Made by a program: the position numbers and the translations under genes. From Mactra quadrangularis (Eukaryota; Mollusca; Bivalvia; Venerida; Mactridae), in the NCBI GenBank assembly GCA_025267735.1, contig CM046294.1:36425222-36489221 (forward strand): 64,000 nucleotides of DNA. Direction: 5' to 3'. Each line of letters begins with the position of its first letter. Within the stretch, counting starts at the first letter, position 1. Of the stretch, positions 1 through 9,906 are shown piece by piece. The notes under the pieces were generated by a model. That model worked only from the letters and a program-made list of their open reading frames with translations. It did not search any database and was not told the DNA's origin.

Positions 1-128
1 GTTGTATTACAATGAGATGTTAATGAGTATCACGCTTGAATTACGCCTCTTTGTCTATGTTGAAAATTGTTGAAGCGTGAAAAGAGTAATCTTATACTCT
101 CCTGTTACCATTGGATACAAAAATGGAT

Positions 129-201
129 AAATCATGCATAGTGGTTAGCATGTCTGACTTCGAATCCGGAGATCGCGGGTTCGAACCCGGTCGCGGTAGG
201 T
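129..201 (+). ncRNA. tRNA-like SINE head (Pol III promoter boxes), left arm
   Basis: An A-box-like stretch (GCATAGTGGTTAGCAT, about 135-150) is followed by a strong B box (GGGTTCGAACCC, 177-188) at tRNA spacing. Anticodon-arm and T-arm helices are only partly paired. The seven bases that should form the 5' acceptor strand do not pair with the bases after the T arm. This fits the 5' head of a tRNA-derived SINE or a decayed tRNA better than a working tRNA gene. No clear SINE tail or target duplication was found. Confidence 0.6.
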
Positions 202-566
202 CATACCTTATACATGAGTTGTCGGCCTCGTGGTAAGGTAAGTTAGTACTGGTGATAGAAAAATGTCCGGGAAACCTATAGTAGGAAGAGCTATCATCTT
301 TTATTAAACACTGAAGTTAAAATGAAAAAAGCTATTTATAACGTCGTTACAAGGATTAGTAATTAATTTCATTTTCCTATAAAACAATAATTTTCAAGCT
401 ATACCTAATGAACGATACTAACTTGATAAGTCATATTAACTTTAAACGAAAAAAGCAACTAATTAACTGATAATTAAAAAATCAACATTTGCATAAAAAT
501 GCACTGTGTAGATTTGCTTTGGTCTTTCCGATTATAAGGCTTCTACGTAAGTGAATGGACTGTATT

Positions 567-706
567 GTTCGTTTTTTCTTAACTGTCAAAGTTTGAATAA
601 TTTCACGGTGGATGATTACACACTATCTCAATATCACGAGTGTAAGACAAAGAGCACGAAGTCATCGTGAAATTATTCATGTTTTGACAGTTGAGAAAAA
701 ACGAAC
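567..706. repeat. inverted repeat with 40-bp arms, left arm
   Basis: Bases 567-606 and 667-706 are reverse complements with about three mismatches, around a 60-base spacer. The outer ends read GTTCGTTTTTTC and GAAAAAACGAAC. Size and form suit a small foldback or MITE. No target duplication was recognised. Confidence 0.75.
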
Positions 707-800
707 TATACACAGGTTTGTTGCGTATGAGTCGTTCAACAGTACTGTGGAAACTATCACGCTCTATTTGTGTGTGACCTTTGTAAAGTATTTTTTTTGT

Positions 801-1287
801 AATTGCAGACCTCCTAGTGAAACCTTTAACACCTTTAAAAACCTTTAATTTTAGAGCAAACCTTTAAACCCTTTAGTCATTTCCCCAGAAAACCTTTAAA
901 ATGCCAAAATAGCCTGTAATTCTCACTCAAAACCTTTATATTTGCTCTAACTGGTTGCCGTGCTAGCTTAAAGCAAGTAATGGATTTTGTTCTGCATTTT
1001 CCCTACACTGTAAAACAGGAGATATGTATGATATAGATATGCAGAGAAAATAGGTATACACATTAAATAAGGTATGTATTATATTGCATAATTCAAACAG
1101 TATATAACATCAAAAATGACTTTGGTATGACTGTGGGTTTAATAAAGAAATGAGAACTTCGACGAAAATAGCCTTTATTCACTCTTTATTTTTTTCATAT
1201 TTTACACTAAAAGGCCTTTATTTTCATACATTGGAGCCTTTATGAAAACCTTTATTTTTGTTTTGACCTGCTAGGAGGCCTGTAATT
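801..1287. mobile_element. MITE with subterminal ACCTTTA repeats, left arm
   Basis: Terminal inverted repeats AATTGCAGACCTCCTAG (801-817) and its near complement CTAGGAGGCCTGTAATT (1271-1287) bound a 487-bp segment. Just inside both ends sit many copies of an AAACCTTTA-type motif (about ten between 820 and 960, more between 1,165 and 1,255). Non-autonomous DNA transposons commonly carry such subterminal clusters as transposase binding sites. It has no coding capacity. The superfamily cannot be assigned because no clear target duplication is seen. Confidence 0.7.
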
Positions 1288-1471
1288 GTTATACTTTTTT
1301 CTTTGGCCAAGTTAAAGCAACGCGTTAGCAAGTACGGTATTTCTATTTTGATACGTGCACCCATCGCTATATAAAATGGGATACGTCAATAATTAATTTC
1401 AATTTTATTTTTCAATTAGTAATAATGAAATAACAATGTAGTAATTACTTGTTATATAATGGCCTTGTTAA

Positions 1472-1538
1472 TTGGCTGAAGACAGCCATATTAGGCCGAG
1501 GCCGCATGCCGAAGTCTAATATGACTGTCTGAAGCCAA
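1472..1538. repeat. 67-bp imperfect hairpin, left arm
   Basis: TTGGCTGAAGACAGCCATAT at 1472 folds onto the segment ending AAGCCAA at 1538, with a few mismatches and a GC-rich tip around GGCCGCATGCC. AT-rich TTATATAAT-type sequence lies on both sides. Probably a very small MITE or a solo transposon end. Confidence 0.65.
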
Positions 1539-2543
1539 ATATTATATAATAAATTAAGTTCAAAAATCTTTTTTTTTACTATTTTCAAAGCCATAGATTT
1601 GAAAAGGAGAGAATAAAATAAAATAGCACGGGTTGTTTTTATAATTTATAAAATGAAATAACAGCTTTGACTAGATTTCGAACTCATTATCCCCTGACTG
1701 ACAGACTGACGTCTCTTCCAAGACGCCATCGGAACATTTGTATATTTTGCTCACATCAAATTAGTATATAATATAAGAAAATCACGGCATTTGTGCTGCC
1801 TTGGTAGTTATGCTAAAACCTCGTAAGTTTTCTACTTGAAAAAAATAATAAATTTGATTAACAGTTGCAAATATCGTAAATCTCAAAAACCTTTGCTAAC
1901 AAAATATTTTGAATTGAATTCGGACCAAATACACATAGAGAGCTTAATCTATAAATATCTTATTATTATGGAGACGGGATTATACCGAAATTATGCATAA
2001 AAGCAACAATATTCGAAGGACAGTTTGTGCGCCATAACATCTAATACCCCCGTTACACCAAACTCGAACTTTATGGACGTGCTCAGACGGGGTTGAACGG
2101 GAATGGGGTTTCAGACTCAAAATTTTTTTGCGGCCACCCCGTTCTGCAATTAGACTGAGTGACAACGTACTGACAACGGAAAGAACGTACTGCGATCGGA
2201 ATTGCCGTACTAGCATCGTACTCGGGACGTGCCTTGTCGTAGTTCGATCGGGCCACAATTTTCAGCACGTTTACACACCGACCTGTTCCGTTTTTAACTC
2301 GTTCATTCCGTTGGCACACAGACTTAACTCGACTTAGTTACGTCCATAGTGCGTTGTTATCCCGTCTAAATGCACAAAAACAAAATACGAAGTTCTGAAC
2401 CAGTTTGCAACACGTTTACACAGAGTTCTTAAAGTTCGTAGTAGGTTCTCGGTACGTTCTACTCGTTTTTAGTAAGTCTATTGCGTTCGTATGCAGTTCG
2501 TACCACGTCCACAACGTCTACAGTACGATCTGACAAGGTTTGG

Positions 2544-2550
2544 TATAAAT
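2544..2550 (+). promoter_or_regulatory. TATA box of the plus-strand micro-ORF
   Basis: TATAAAT lies 61 bases upstream of the ATG at 2605. It stands out because the opposing micro-ORF has the same arrangement on the other strand (TATAAATA, 2911-2918). Confidence 0.4.
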
Positions 2551-2604
2551 ACAGACCATTTCTCACCAAGTTATCATCTGGGCCCAAACTCTTAGCCTAG
2601 ATCC

Positions 2605-2709
2605 ATGGAAGTCGTTAATGCTTTGAATGTTGGCTTTGTACTATTTTTTATAGAAGTGGAGCAAGAGTACAATTACACGGTAGAGGAGAATCATCCTCAT
2701 TTTTATTGA
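2605..2709 (+). CDS. 34-aa micro-ORF inside the TIR element
   Basis: The ATG at 2605 opens a 34-codon frame ending TGA at 2707-2709. The product begins MEVVNALNVGFVLFFIEVEQ and is acidic after a short hydrophobic stretch. A TATA box sits 61 bases upstream. It converges on a second micro-ORF with only 34 bases between the stop codons. The right arm carries the same frame at 54,513-54,617 on the minus strand. I do not recognise it. It may be a remnant first exon of a transposon gene, or chance. Confidence 0.25.
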   Translation: MEVVNALNVGFVLFFIEVEQEYNYTVEENHPHFY

Positions 2710-2743
2710 CTGGCTCAGGAGGCTCAGTATCTTGTGGCTTATA

Positions 2744-2851
2744 TTAAGGCTGGTCTTCAAGAGCTTCACATGTGCAGGTGATTTTGGATCGTTTGGAAGC
2801 GATTGTTTTAACACGCACCGTTTGTCTTGTTCTGCTCATTGTTGGAGACAT
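2744..2851 (-). CDS. 35-aa basic micro-ORF inside the TIR element
   Basis: On the minus strand an ATG (2849-2851) opens 35 codons ending TAA at 2744-2746. The product begins MSPTMSRTRQTVRVKTIASK and is rich in Arg, Lys and Thr. A TATA-like TATAAATA (complement of 2911-2918) lies about 65 bases upstream. The right-arm copy is at 54,371-54,478 on the plus strand. Function is unknown. It may be a remnant of an element-encoded DNA-binding protein, but it is too short to say. Confidence 0.25.
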   Translation of the reverse strand: MSPTMSRTRQTVRVKTIASKRSKITCTCEALEDQP

Positions 2852-3678
2852 GATGGTCACAGTGATGCTTGACGAATTGTGTCCTATAAGCTTAAGAGGA
2901 ACGTCCTGGATATTTATAGCAAATCGGGTCAGAACGTGACGTTATTACGTTCAAAACGCACTAAGATTGAGATAAGAATGTACTTACATGTGGAACGAGT
3001 TGAACTGTCTTAAACGGGAAAGTCAAGTGTAAAGAAGCTTAGAAAAACTAGTTATGAACGGGTTAAAACTGACTACGAACGGGTTTGGACTAGTTTGAGA
3101 CGGAGTCTCGTGACGAGAACGAGCAATTTTACCCGATTTGAACTCGATACAAACGGACTACAGACGGGATAAAAACGGATTGCACGCAACAGGAACTGGT
3201 TCTGAACGAACTATGATCGTATAGCTGATATTTTTCGACTTAAACGGCACGTTCTAACTCGTTCACAACCAGTTTCGCGATATTTTTAGGACGGGGTTGA
3301 ACGTTCTGAGAACTAGTTTGGTGTAACGAGGCCCTAAGAAAGAAAACATTGTTATGTTACACAAAATATAAAAAGTATTTCATGATAAAAAGTCAAGCGT
3401 GTAAATAATTGTTCTTTTATAAGAAATACTGAAATCTAAATACTTCCAGGGTATCAAAAGAAAAAATATTTTTTCACAGGATTCATGTTTTAAGAAAATA
3501 TTTTTTACGAGGTTTTGCAGAAAAAAATATTTCGGCCTATCAAATTACGAGGTGACGTCACAAGACAGTATCGTCTCTTCTAATAGACCGATAATTACAA
3601 AAAATATTTGATATAAAAATATATACAAGAACCATTACAGGAATTATACTCATTCGTTGTTTCTATGTTTTGAGATCC

Positions 3679-3730
3679 GTGCCCATATTGGGTTTATACC
3701 TGAGGAAGCCTTAAATGGCGAAACGTTGTA
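3679..3730 (+). ncRNA. hammerhead-ribozyme-like core, left arm
   Basis: CTGAGGA (3700-3706) matches the hammerhead box CUGANGA. Next comes a short stem (GCC, loop TTAAAT, GGC) and then GAAA CG (3720-3725), the second core box. Upstream, CCCATATTGGG (about 3681-3691) can form a capped helix where stem I of a type III fold would sit. The cleavage position reads GUG, which is not a permitted NUH triplet, and no partner for stem III was found. Penelope-like and other retroelements are known to carry hammerheads. This one looks degenerate. Confidence 0.35.
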
Positions 3731-4146
3731 AATAAACAATAAGAAAACAAGCTATGTGTTGGTATTATTTGTAAACTAGATTTATTATAACAATACATAC
3801 AAATACATTAATTGTATCAAACATATATACATACAATCAGATGGAAACACACTATATACAAATACAGTAACTATATACAAGTGTAACTTACAGCAATAAA
3901 TACATAATCGTCTATAACGCAATCTTAGATCAAAGAATTTCACACACATAAACATAATCTTCTCAGACCTTACAGAATGTAGCCCATTTGATAAATCTAA
4001 TGTCTGGCACTTAGCATCTTTAAGCACTAAGTTGTGAAAATTAGTCATTTCCTACTTCTGTAATTATATTTGCCCACTTGATATTAAATATGTGTTCATT
4101 AAAACTGTTAGTACAATGATATATCAAATGTACTGATATACGAGTA

Positions 4147-5057
4147 CATTATAACCTCTGCTGACGGCACCTCTAACGAGCGGCAACCTCCGACAAGCGG
4201 CATATTAGATTCCCCCCGACGATTTTGCACTATGATTTACCTCTAATGAACGACACCTCCGCAGAGCGGCAAACGGCCGTTGAGATAAATTCCCTTTGCT
4301 CAACTTTTCCCTCTGTACAGCGACACGGAGTCTAGCAAGGTTAATATCAATAATCGATAATTATCTATGACCGGAAGATTTAAACAAAAAGCGATACCCT
4401 TAATCGTATAATACTACCCTAAGGTGTTATGTTGTTAAATCATTTGACTAACGGGGGTTAATATACAAGTGACATATAGTTTCCATGACACCAACGAACG
4501 GATTTAAGATGAAGAGCGCTTTGTTTGGCTGGCTGACGTCATCAAACATCAGTCGTACACAAGCACAGCTAGTTGACGATAGCAAATGAAAACTTATTTG
4601 CTAATGTACTTTTTTTATTAAAATCTTCGAAAGAATAAATTCTGTTTTAAGTTAATTTGAGGTTTTAGAGCCATATCTTACATTTTCTTCCGAAAAGATG
4701 ATGATACTTCATTATTTGCCATTTGACAGGTATAAAGAACAAATCTGACGGTATCAGAAACGTTTTTCCCAGTGTATTGCTTTCTTCTGCGTAAAACTTA
4801 CCATTATGCTAGGAATTTTAACGGTTATAATAATTAATCTTAAAAACTTAGTAAGCATGTTAAAGCTTTTTAGTATTGTCGATCAACACCGCTAATAACT
4901 GTATTTACATTACGGAACGGATAACAACCAGTTTTCCGTACCGAAAACAGGCGGTTTTTTTGTGAACGGAAAAAAATATACCTCTTCAGAGCAACACCTC
5001 TGCAGAGCGACACTTTTTTCAAACTCCGCCGAAAGTCGCTCTGCAGAGGTTACACTG
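4147..5057. mobile_element. pogo/Tigger-like MITE with CCTCTGCAGAGCG repeats, left arm
   Basis: Ends read CATTATAACCTCTGCTGACG (left) and, inward from the right, CAGTGTAACCTCTGCAGAGC. Further copies of the CCTCT-N-GAGCGGCA motif lie inside both ends (around 4170, 4190, 4232, 4252 and 4980-5000). CAGT-starting TIRs with an ACCTCT core are typical of pogo/Tigger MITEs in the Tc1-mariner superfamily, and TA follows the right end. The interior (about 4,330-4,970) has no recognisable gene. Confidence 0.65.
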
Positions 5058-5465
5058 TATTATCAGACAATCGTTCACACAGGAGACACAACTCTTGGAG
5101 TATGACTCCAAACGACATAACGTATTTACCGCTGAATAAAAACATTTATTAAGTCCAGGATATTTCTTCATTAGATGCCATGATTTACATGGCTTGTTAT
5201 AACTAAACAAAAAGTCTACATCAAGCGATGAATTTAATATCATAATGCGTGACTTTCCTTCATTAAAGTTCCTCACGAATATATGTTTACGTACAATTCG
5301 CTTCCACTCATAATTAGACGGAAAAAATGACGTACTTATGAAACTTTGTAAGTGTCCAACCAAATCGTATTTGATCACTAATGCATCCACATCACTTATG
5401 AATCCATGTGCCTGACGATCATCATTATTATAGAAATTAATTAGTTTTTTGATAAATAATATTTT
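5019..5465 (-). pseudogene. unrecognised coding-like fragment cut by a MITE, left arm
   Basis: An open frame of roughly 148 codons without an obvious start. It includes RQAHGFISDVDALVIKYDLV followed by an aromatic-, Cys- and Lys-rich region. The last dozen or so residues are encoded by the TIR of the neighbouring MITE (4147-5057), so the native C-terminus was lost to that insertion. The composition looks like real protein (mixed hydrophobic/charged, WK, YPG and C-x2-C motifs) rather than a random AT-rich frame, and the frame is open in both arms. I cannot assign a family. A fragment of a transposon gene is possible. Confidence 0.3.
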
Positions 5466-5530
5466 TTATGTTTTGTCAAATATACATGTGGCAAGCGACA
5501 CTATTGACCAAAGAATTGAAGTTTTATATA

Positions 5531-6628
5531 TGTTACAGGTCATTTGTAATTTTAGGCAATTTGTAAAATAACTTAAATTTCTAGGCAATTTACAAAATGC
5601 CTGAAAAAATAACTCAATATTTTACACATTGCCTAAATGTATTTTATGGTCAAGAGGTATAAGAATTTCATTACTTCTTATCCAAATAGTATTTGAATAA
5701 AGTCATTTATTCCTATGTTTACATCAAAAGATTGTCTATTGTTATATGAATTACGTCAAGCAGCCAATGACAAAGGTATCCAAAGGAAAGTGAAATATGT
5801 GAAACATGTGAAATATTGTGCTTTCACGTTCACAGCAGATTGATTCTAAATTGAAGACTTGAAAAAATGTTTTGCGATTTTGTTGCAGATCAATTGTGTA
5901 TTGTGCCTACTGTAATTCCTCGAACTAGTTATATTATCAATATTGAGTTCAACAGTAACAGACTTAGGTCCGACTGAAAGCTTCGGTGCCAATATCAGAG
6001 CTTATGTCTGGGTAGATCTGGTTCTGATGAAGATATTTTCATATGCTAAACAAGACTACTTTTTCTTTGAACTTATACACTTTCAGAAAATACAGTTGAT
6101 GATAAATTCGTTTTTTTTTGCATAAAAACAGAACAAGTCATTATAGTGGCTGCATGTAATGCCCCAAAAGTAGTTTTTGCAAGTGGCATGTTAATTTTCT
6201 TTATTTAATTACCCTGTAGATTGTGTTTACAATCCGTTTTATGAAATTAGTAATGACACAGTTTACCATGTACAGCGTCAATATCAGGCTGTCGACAGGC
6301 CAATTTATTTTGGCTGCAATATCGTATGTTGGAGCGCTACAATTAAAATGTAAGACTTGATTGTGAACGTTTCCAGTACTAGCCATTATTATATGGATGA
6401 AAATAAGGTTCAGCCGCTATTATGCATTCACATTTTCATATATAAGTTCAAATATATATTCCAGACACTTTCAGACAATTTGTAAAAAAGTCCCTGAAAT
6501 TTGAGTCAGTTTGTAAAACGCCTAGACATTTTCAGGCATTTCACAAAATGCCTGACTCATTTAGGCAATCTACAATGTCTGAAATTTTAATTGTACAAAT
6601 TGCCTTAATTTACAGATTGCCAGTAACA
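5531..6628. mobile_element. 1.1-kb TIR element with GGCAATTTGTAAAA repeats, left arm
   Basis: Inward-reading ends are TGTTACAGGTCATTTGTAAT (5531) and TGTTACTGGCAATCTGTAAA (complement of the right end, 6628). Each end has a cluster of a GGCAATTTGTAAAA motif in both orientations (about 5,550-5,640 and 6,475-6,610), some abutting as palindromes. The flanks are TATA on both sides, possibly the target duplication. Interior about 800 bp, no transposase seen. Non-autonomous DNA transposon. Confidence 0.7.
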
Positions 6629-7563
6629 TATACATAATGTACATGTAGAAACAGTGCTTGTTTATAGGACTGTTCTATAGCAATACAAATTTGATTTAAT
6701 ATTTCAGGCTAACACACTAGTCTCCATCATTAGGACAGTACAAATAACAACGTTGATAATAAAGAGATAATATGAACGTATTATACTGTGCTTTCATTCT
6801 CGTCGACTATGTTACTCTCCCCTGGAAAAGAAACAAAACGAAGGTGAGTCTGAAATAAGCGGTATATTAATACATGTCTCAATAAAAAATCTGTATCTGA
6901 TAAACAATTAATTGTCTGAAACATACGAGCTTGTTTATAATTGTTAGTCACCATACAACGCAAATTCCATTAAACGTTTAAAATCAAGTTTTCTCAATCA
7001 GGTTTATAAGAAGAATGGACATTATAAAATTATAGCATATAGCATATGCTGTCTGTGAGGCATTTTCCTTACCATAAGCTATTAGAATATTTAAATCTTG
7101 AAAGAATGTACTCAGATATAAATGACTACGATCTAAAAATATTTTAAGAACTGTTTTAATTTCGAATCCTTTTGTCTGCAATACAAAAATGTTTTTTGTA
7201 TTTTCATTAATTCATTTCGTTCACATACCCTTTTGACTGTTGACTAGTAAGTGACTGGCTGTTGCCTTTTGAAATATAAACAAAAATTGATTGTTTAAAC
7301 ATATTTTTTATCTTAACAAAACGGAAAAGGCTAAATGTTAACAGTTTACTATAGTTCAAAAACATATCTGCAATTGCTACACGATTAAATAAATACTTTT
7401 TAAACTATATTTTACTAGTTTAAATCATTATAAAATGACATGATAAAAACACGAGACAAATGTGATTTTGTCATCAACTTTGATCATATTGAAAACAAAA
7501 CATCAGCAACAATTCTACTCTTAACTGATAACATATGTAACATCCATATGTAACAAAACAAAA
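6629..7563. other. 3' flank of the left IgSF gene
   Basis: AT-rich sequence downstream of the minus-strand stop codon. Apart from the candidate tail exons mirrored at about 6,781-6,821 and 7,073-7,175, I see nothing in it. The right-arm counterpart is 49,659-50,594. Confidence 0.4.
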
Positions 7564-7712
7564 TTACATTGTTGTGAAATACAAAACTGTGTTTGACTTT
7601 TTTCTTCGAATTAAAATGCAGACAGTAATGACGATAGCCGCAACAACAATTATATTCGCAGCAATGCCCCAAATCATTAATCCATGAGTTGAAGATTCCG
7701 TTTCCTCCATTT
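7564..7712 (-). CDS. transmembrane exon, left arm
   Basis: Mirror of 49,510-49,658, with the same membrane segment, basic stop-transfer sequence and TAA. Confidence 0.7.
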
Positions 7713-8015
7713 CTGAAACAAAACATCGATGTTTATTGTGTTTACATTTTAGAACTGTAGATATAATTATCAATAAGCCATTCCATCGATAGTTAATTCA
7801 AATTGGATTGATAGTAGAAACACTTGCTGACAAGTGCAATATAATTTATATACAAATGTGTATTCGACACGCTGTATGTTAATTATAAAAATATATTCAT
7901 TTTAAATTCTTACTCCTGATTAAAGATAATTCAGTCATGGAGCTGACCTGATGATTAAAACAGTAGCCAAGAAGTAGATTTATACTTAAAGATATTCAGA
8001 TTGAAAATCAGTTAC

Positions 8016-8312
8016 CTTTACTAGTTGCTACCAAAAGAGACGATTCAGTTGAGTTTCCGCATTGGTTGGAAGCCAGTACTTTAATATAGTAGTTCATATT
8101 ATCCTTCAAATTAGTCAAAGTGTAAATCCGAGTTTGTTTCAAATCGTCTGATACTGTCTGGTACTTCCACGAACTTTCGTCTGTCGACTTATAATTGATA
8201 TAGAATATTTGTGTAGAATCTCCATTATATCCAGGATCCCAAGCCAGTTGTATAGATGATGATGTAGACAAGGTTTCAAAATATCGTAATTGTGTTGGCA
8301 CATGTGGTGAAC
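8016..8312 (-). CDS. fibronectin type III exon, left arm
   Basis: Mirror of 48,910-49,206. It is open and differs by at least one residue (IFYINYKS here, IFYIKYKS in the right arm). Confidence 0.75.
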
Positions 8313-8437
8313 CTGTATATAGAAAGGAAAGGTGAATATGTGTGTGATGGTGCTTGCGATATCATTGAAGATAAATAATCACAGAATTTGAATTGCCTTA
8401 TTTCATAATCAGGTTAAAGCAATACAAACTTTATTTA

Positions 8438-8838
8438 AGTCTCTCAAAAGAAAACAGGGACTTGCTTGGGAAGCAAGTCACTTAAAACAAAGAAAAGAAA
8501 AAGAAGGCTTACTGGGAAGTAAGTCTTCTGAAGAAAACCAGGACTTGCTTGGGAAGCAAGTCCTGTAAAGAAGCAGACATAAAAGACGAGGTTCTGTAAA
8601 GAAGAATATATTTTAAGAGCAAACAGACCGTACGTGGAGGCAGACCTTACCGGAAGCAGACCTTGCAGGAAGCAGACCTTAACGGATGCAGACCTTACAG
8701 GAAGCAGACTTACGAGGGGGCAGACTTTAGAAATAGTCAACCTCATAAAAAGGCTGACCTAGCAAAGAAAAAGTTATCAGTCATAATAATCTCATCACAA
8801 TATCTTATTTTAAAGTATTTTCACCTAACATCTTGACA
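8438..8838 (+). repeat. 5' LTR (front truncated), left arm
   Basis: It ends TTGACA, the complement of the TGTCAA that opens the 3' LTR. It contains two copies of the perfect palindrome GACTTGCTT-GGG-AAGCAAGTC (about 8459 and 8541) and a run of five roughly 18-bp repeats with core GGAAGCAGACCTTAC (8634-8712). Confidence 0.7.
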
Positions 8839-8840
8839 AT

Positions 8841-8858
8841 TGGGGGCTCGTCCGGGAT
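8841..8858 (+). promoter_or_regulatory. primer-binding site for tRNA-Pro, left arm
   Basis: TGGGGGCTCGTCCGGGAT, 18 bases, lies two bases after the LTR end. This is the standard PBS complementary to the 3' end of tRNA-Pro, as used by many Metaviridae and retroviruses. Confidence 0.9.
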
Positions 8859-9102
8859 ACTTTAAATAAGCCTAAACAAGTTGTATTATGACGAATGGTT
8901 GAGATAAGGCGAACGATTAGGTTTGACGGGGGGAGATCTGCTGGCATTCGTAAAGGACAAATAAGGCAAATACATAGCTAGAGAGGATAGAGAGAGAAGG
9001 CGAGAGGAAGAAAAAAGGCAAATGGAGATGAATTTTGAGCTGAAGATGAAAGAGAAGGACTTAGAGATAGAACGTATAAAGTTAAATTAAAGTACAAATC
9101 CT

Positions 9103-9906
9103 GTGAGTAATGATGTGTTTCGACCAAATATTCCAAAGTTCGACGACATACATGATAAAATTGATGCTTATCTTGAGAGGTTTGAGAGATTCTCAAGAAG
9201 TCAAAATTGGCAAAAGAAAAGTTGGGCAATGAATTTTAGTTCTTTATTATCGGGCAAAGCATTAGACGTGTTCATCAGTATGCCAAATGAAGAAGCCAAC
9301 GAATATGATACCTTGAAGAAGGGCATTTTAAAACGATATCAACTTACTGAGAAAGGATTCAGAATGAAGTGTCGTCAAAGCAAACTTTTGCTAGGCGAGT
9401 CGGTGTTTCAATTTATTGAAAAACAAAGAGGATATTCTTCAAGTTGGGCAGACTTTCCTGGCATTTAAAAATCTTACCAAGGCATTAGTGAATTGCTTAT
9501 TAAAGAACAATTCTTTGGAGGATGTTCTACGGACCTGGCGATATTATTGAAAGAAAGGGTACCCTCTGGTATACCAGAATTAACCCGTATTGCAGAGCAA
9601 TACATAGAGGTACATAACGGAACCGCCTCGGTATTCCAATGAGAGCAGGAAGTTCAAAGAAACGTGATCAGCGATCAGCAAATGAACGAAACAAATAAGA
9701 CCAGAATCAAGACCTGTTTCAATTGTAACCAGACAGGACATTTAGCTCAAGAATGTAAATTTAATAATAAAGTTCTAGTGAAGAATTGTTTATTTGCTAT
9801 AAAGAAGGAAGGACATATTGCTAAAGATTGTCAGCAGATCCAATCAATTGTGAAAAGAAATGACCACAAGTTAGCTGCTGTTTGTTTGAATGCATACCTT
9901 ATTGTA
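9103..9906 (+). pseudogene. gag: gag pseudogene (SCAN-like capsid plus zinc knuckle), left arm
   Basis: One reading frame from about 9103 holds a gag-like region (RPNIPKFDDIHDKIDAYLER to FQFIEKQRGY), then a SCAN/capsid C-terminal-like stretch (LLIKEQFFGGCSTDLAILLK), then the zinc knuckle CFNCNQTGHLAQEC (9715-9756, C-x2-C-x4-H-x4-C) and a second, damaged knuckle ending EGHIAKDC that lacks its second Cys. The frame is broken by TAA at 9466-9468 and a TGA near 9640, and is cut off by the TIR element at 9907. Both stops are also in the right-arm copy. Gag normally packages element RNA. This copy cannot make the full protein. Confidence 0.8.

Larger units (their letters stand above)
2051..3328. 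mobile_element. 1.28-kb TIR element rich in CGTTC/ACGAAC motifs, left arm
   Basis: Both ends begin CGTTACACCAAACT reading inward (2051-2064, and the complement ending at 3328). The outer 500 bp on the left and 400 bp on the right are packed with degenerate motifs such as GTACGTTC, CGTAGT and AACGGGTT. The AT-richer middle carries two convergent micro-ORFs, each with a TATA box. No transposase domain and no clear target duplication are visible. I read it as a non-autonomous DNA transposon, superfamily unknown. Confidence 0.7.

Noticed and set aside
129..201. Functional tRNA gene
   Set aside because: A and B boxes are good, but the acceptor stem does not pair and the anticodon and T stems have mismatches.
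1980..2337. Overlapping 69-92-codon ORFs at the end of the 1.28-kb TIR element
   Set aside because: Three frames on both strands overlap in the degenerate ACG/CGT-rich repeat zone. This is a composition effect.
3785..4048. 87-codon minus-strand ORF
   Set aside because: Low-complexity Tyr/Cys/Leu/Val content from TATACAAATAC-type repeats. No family signature.
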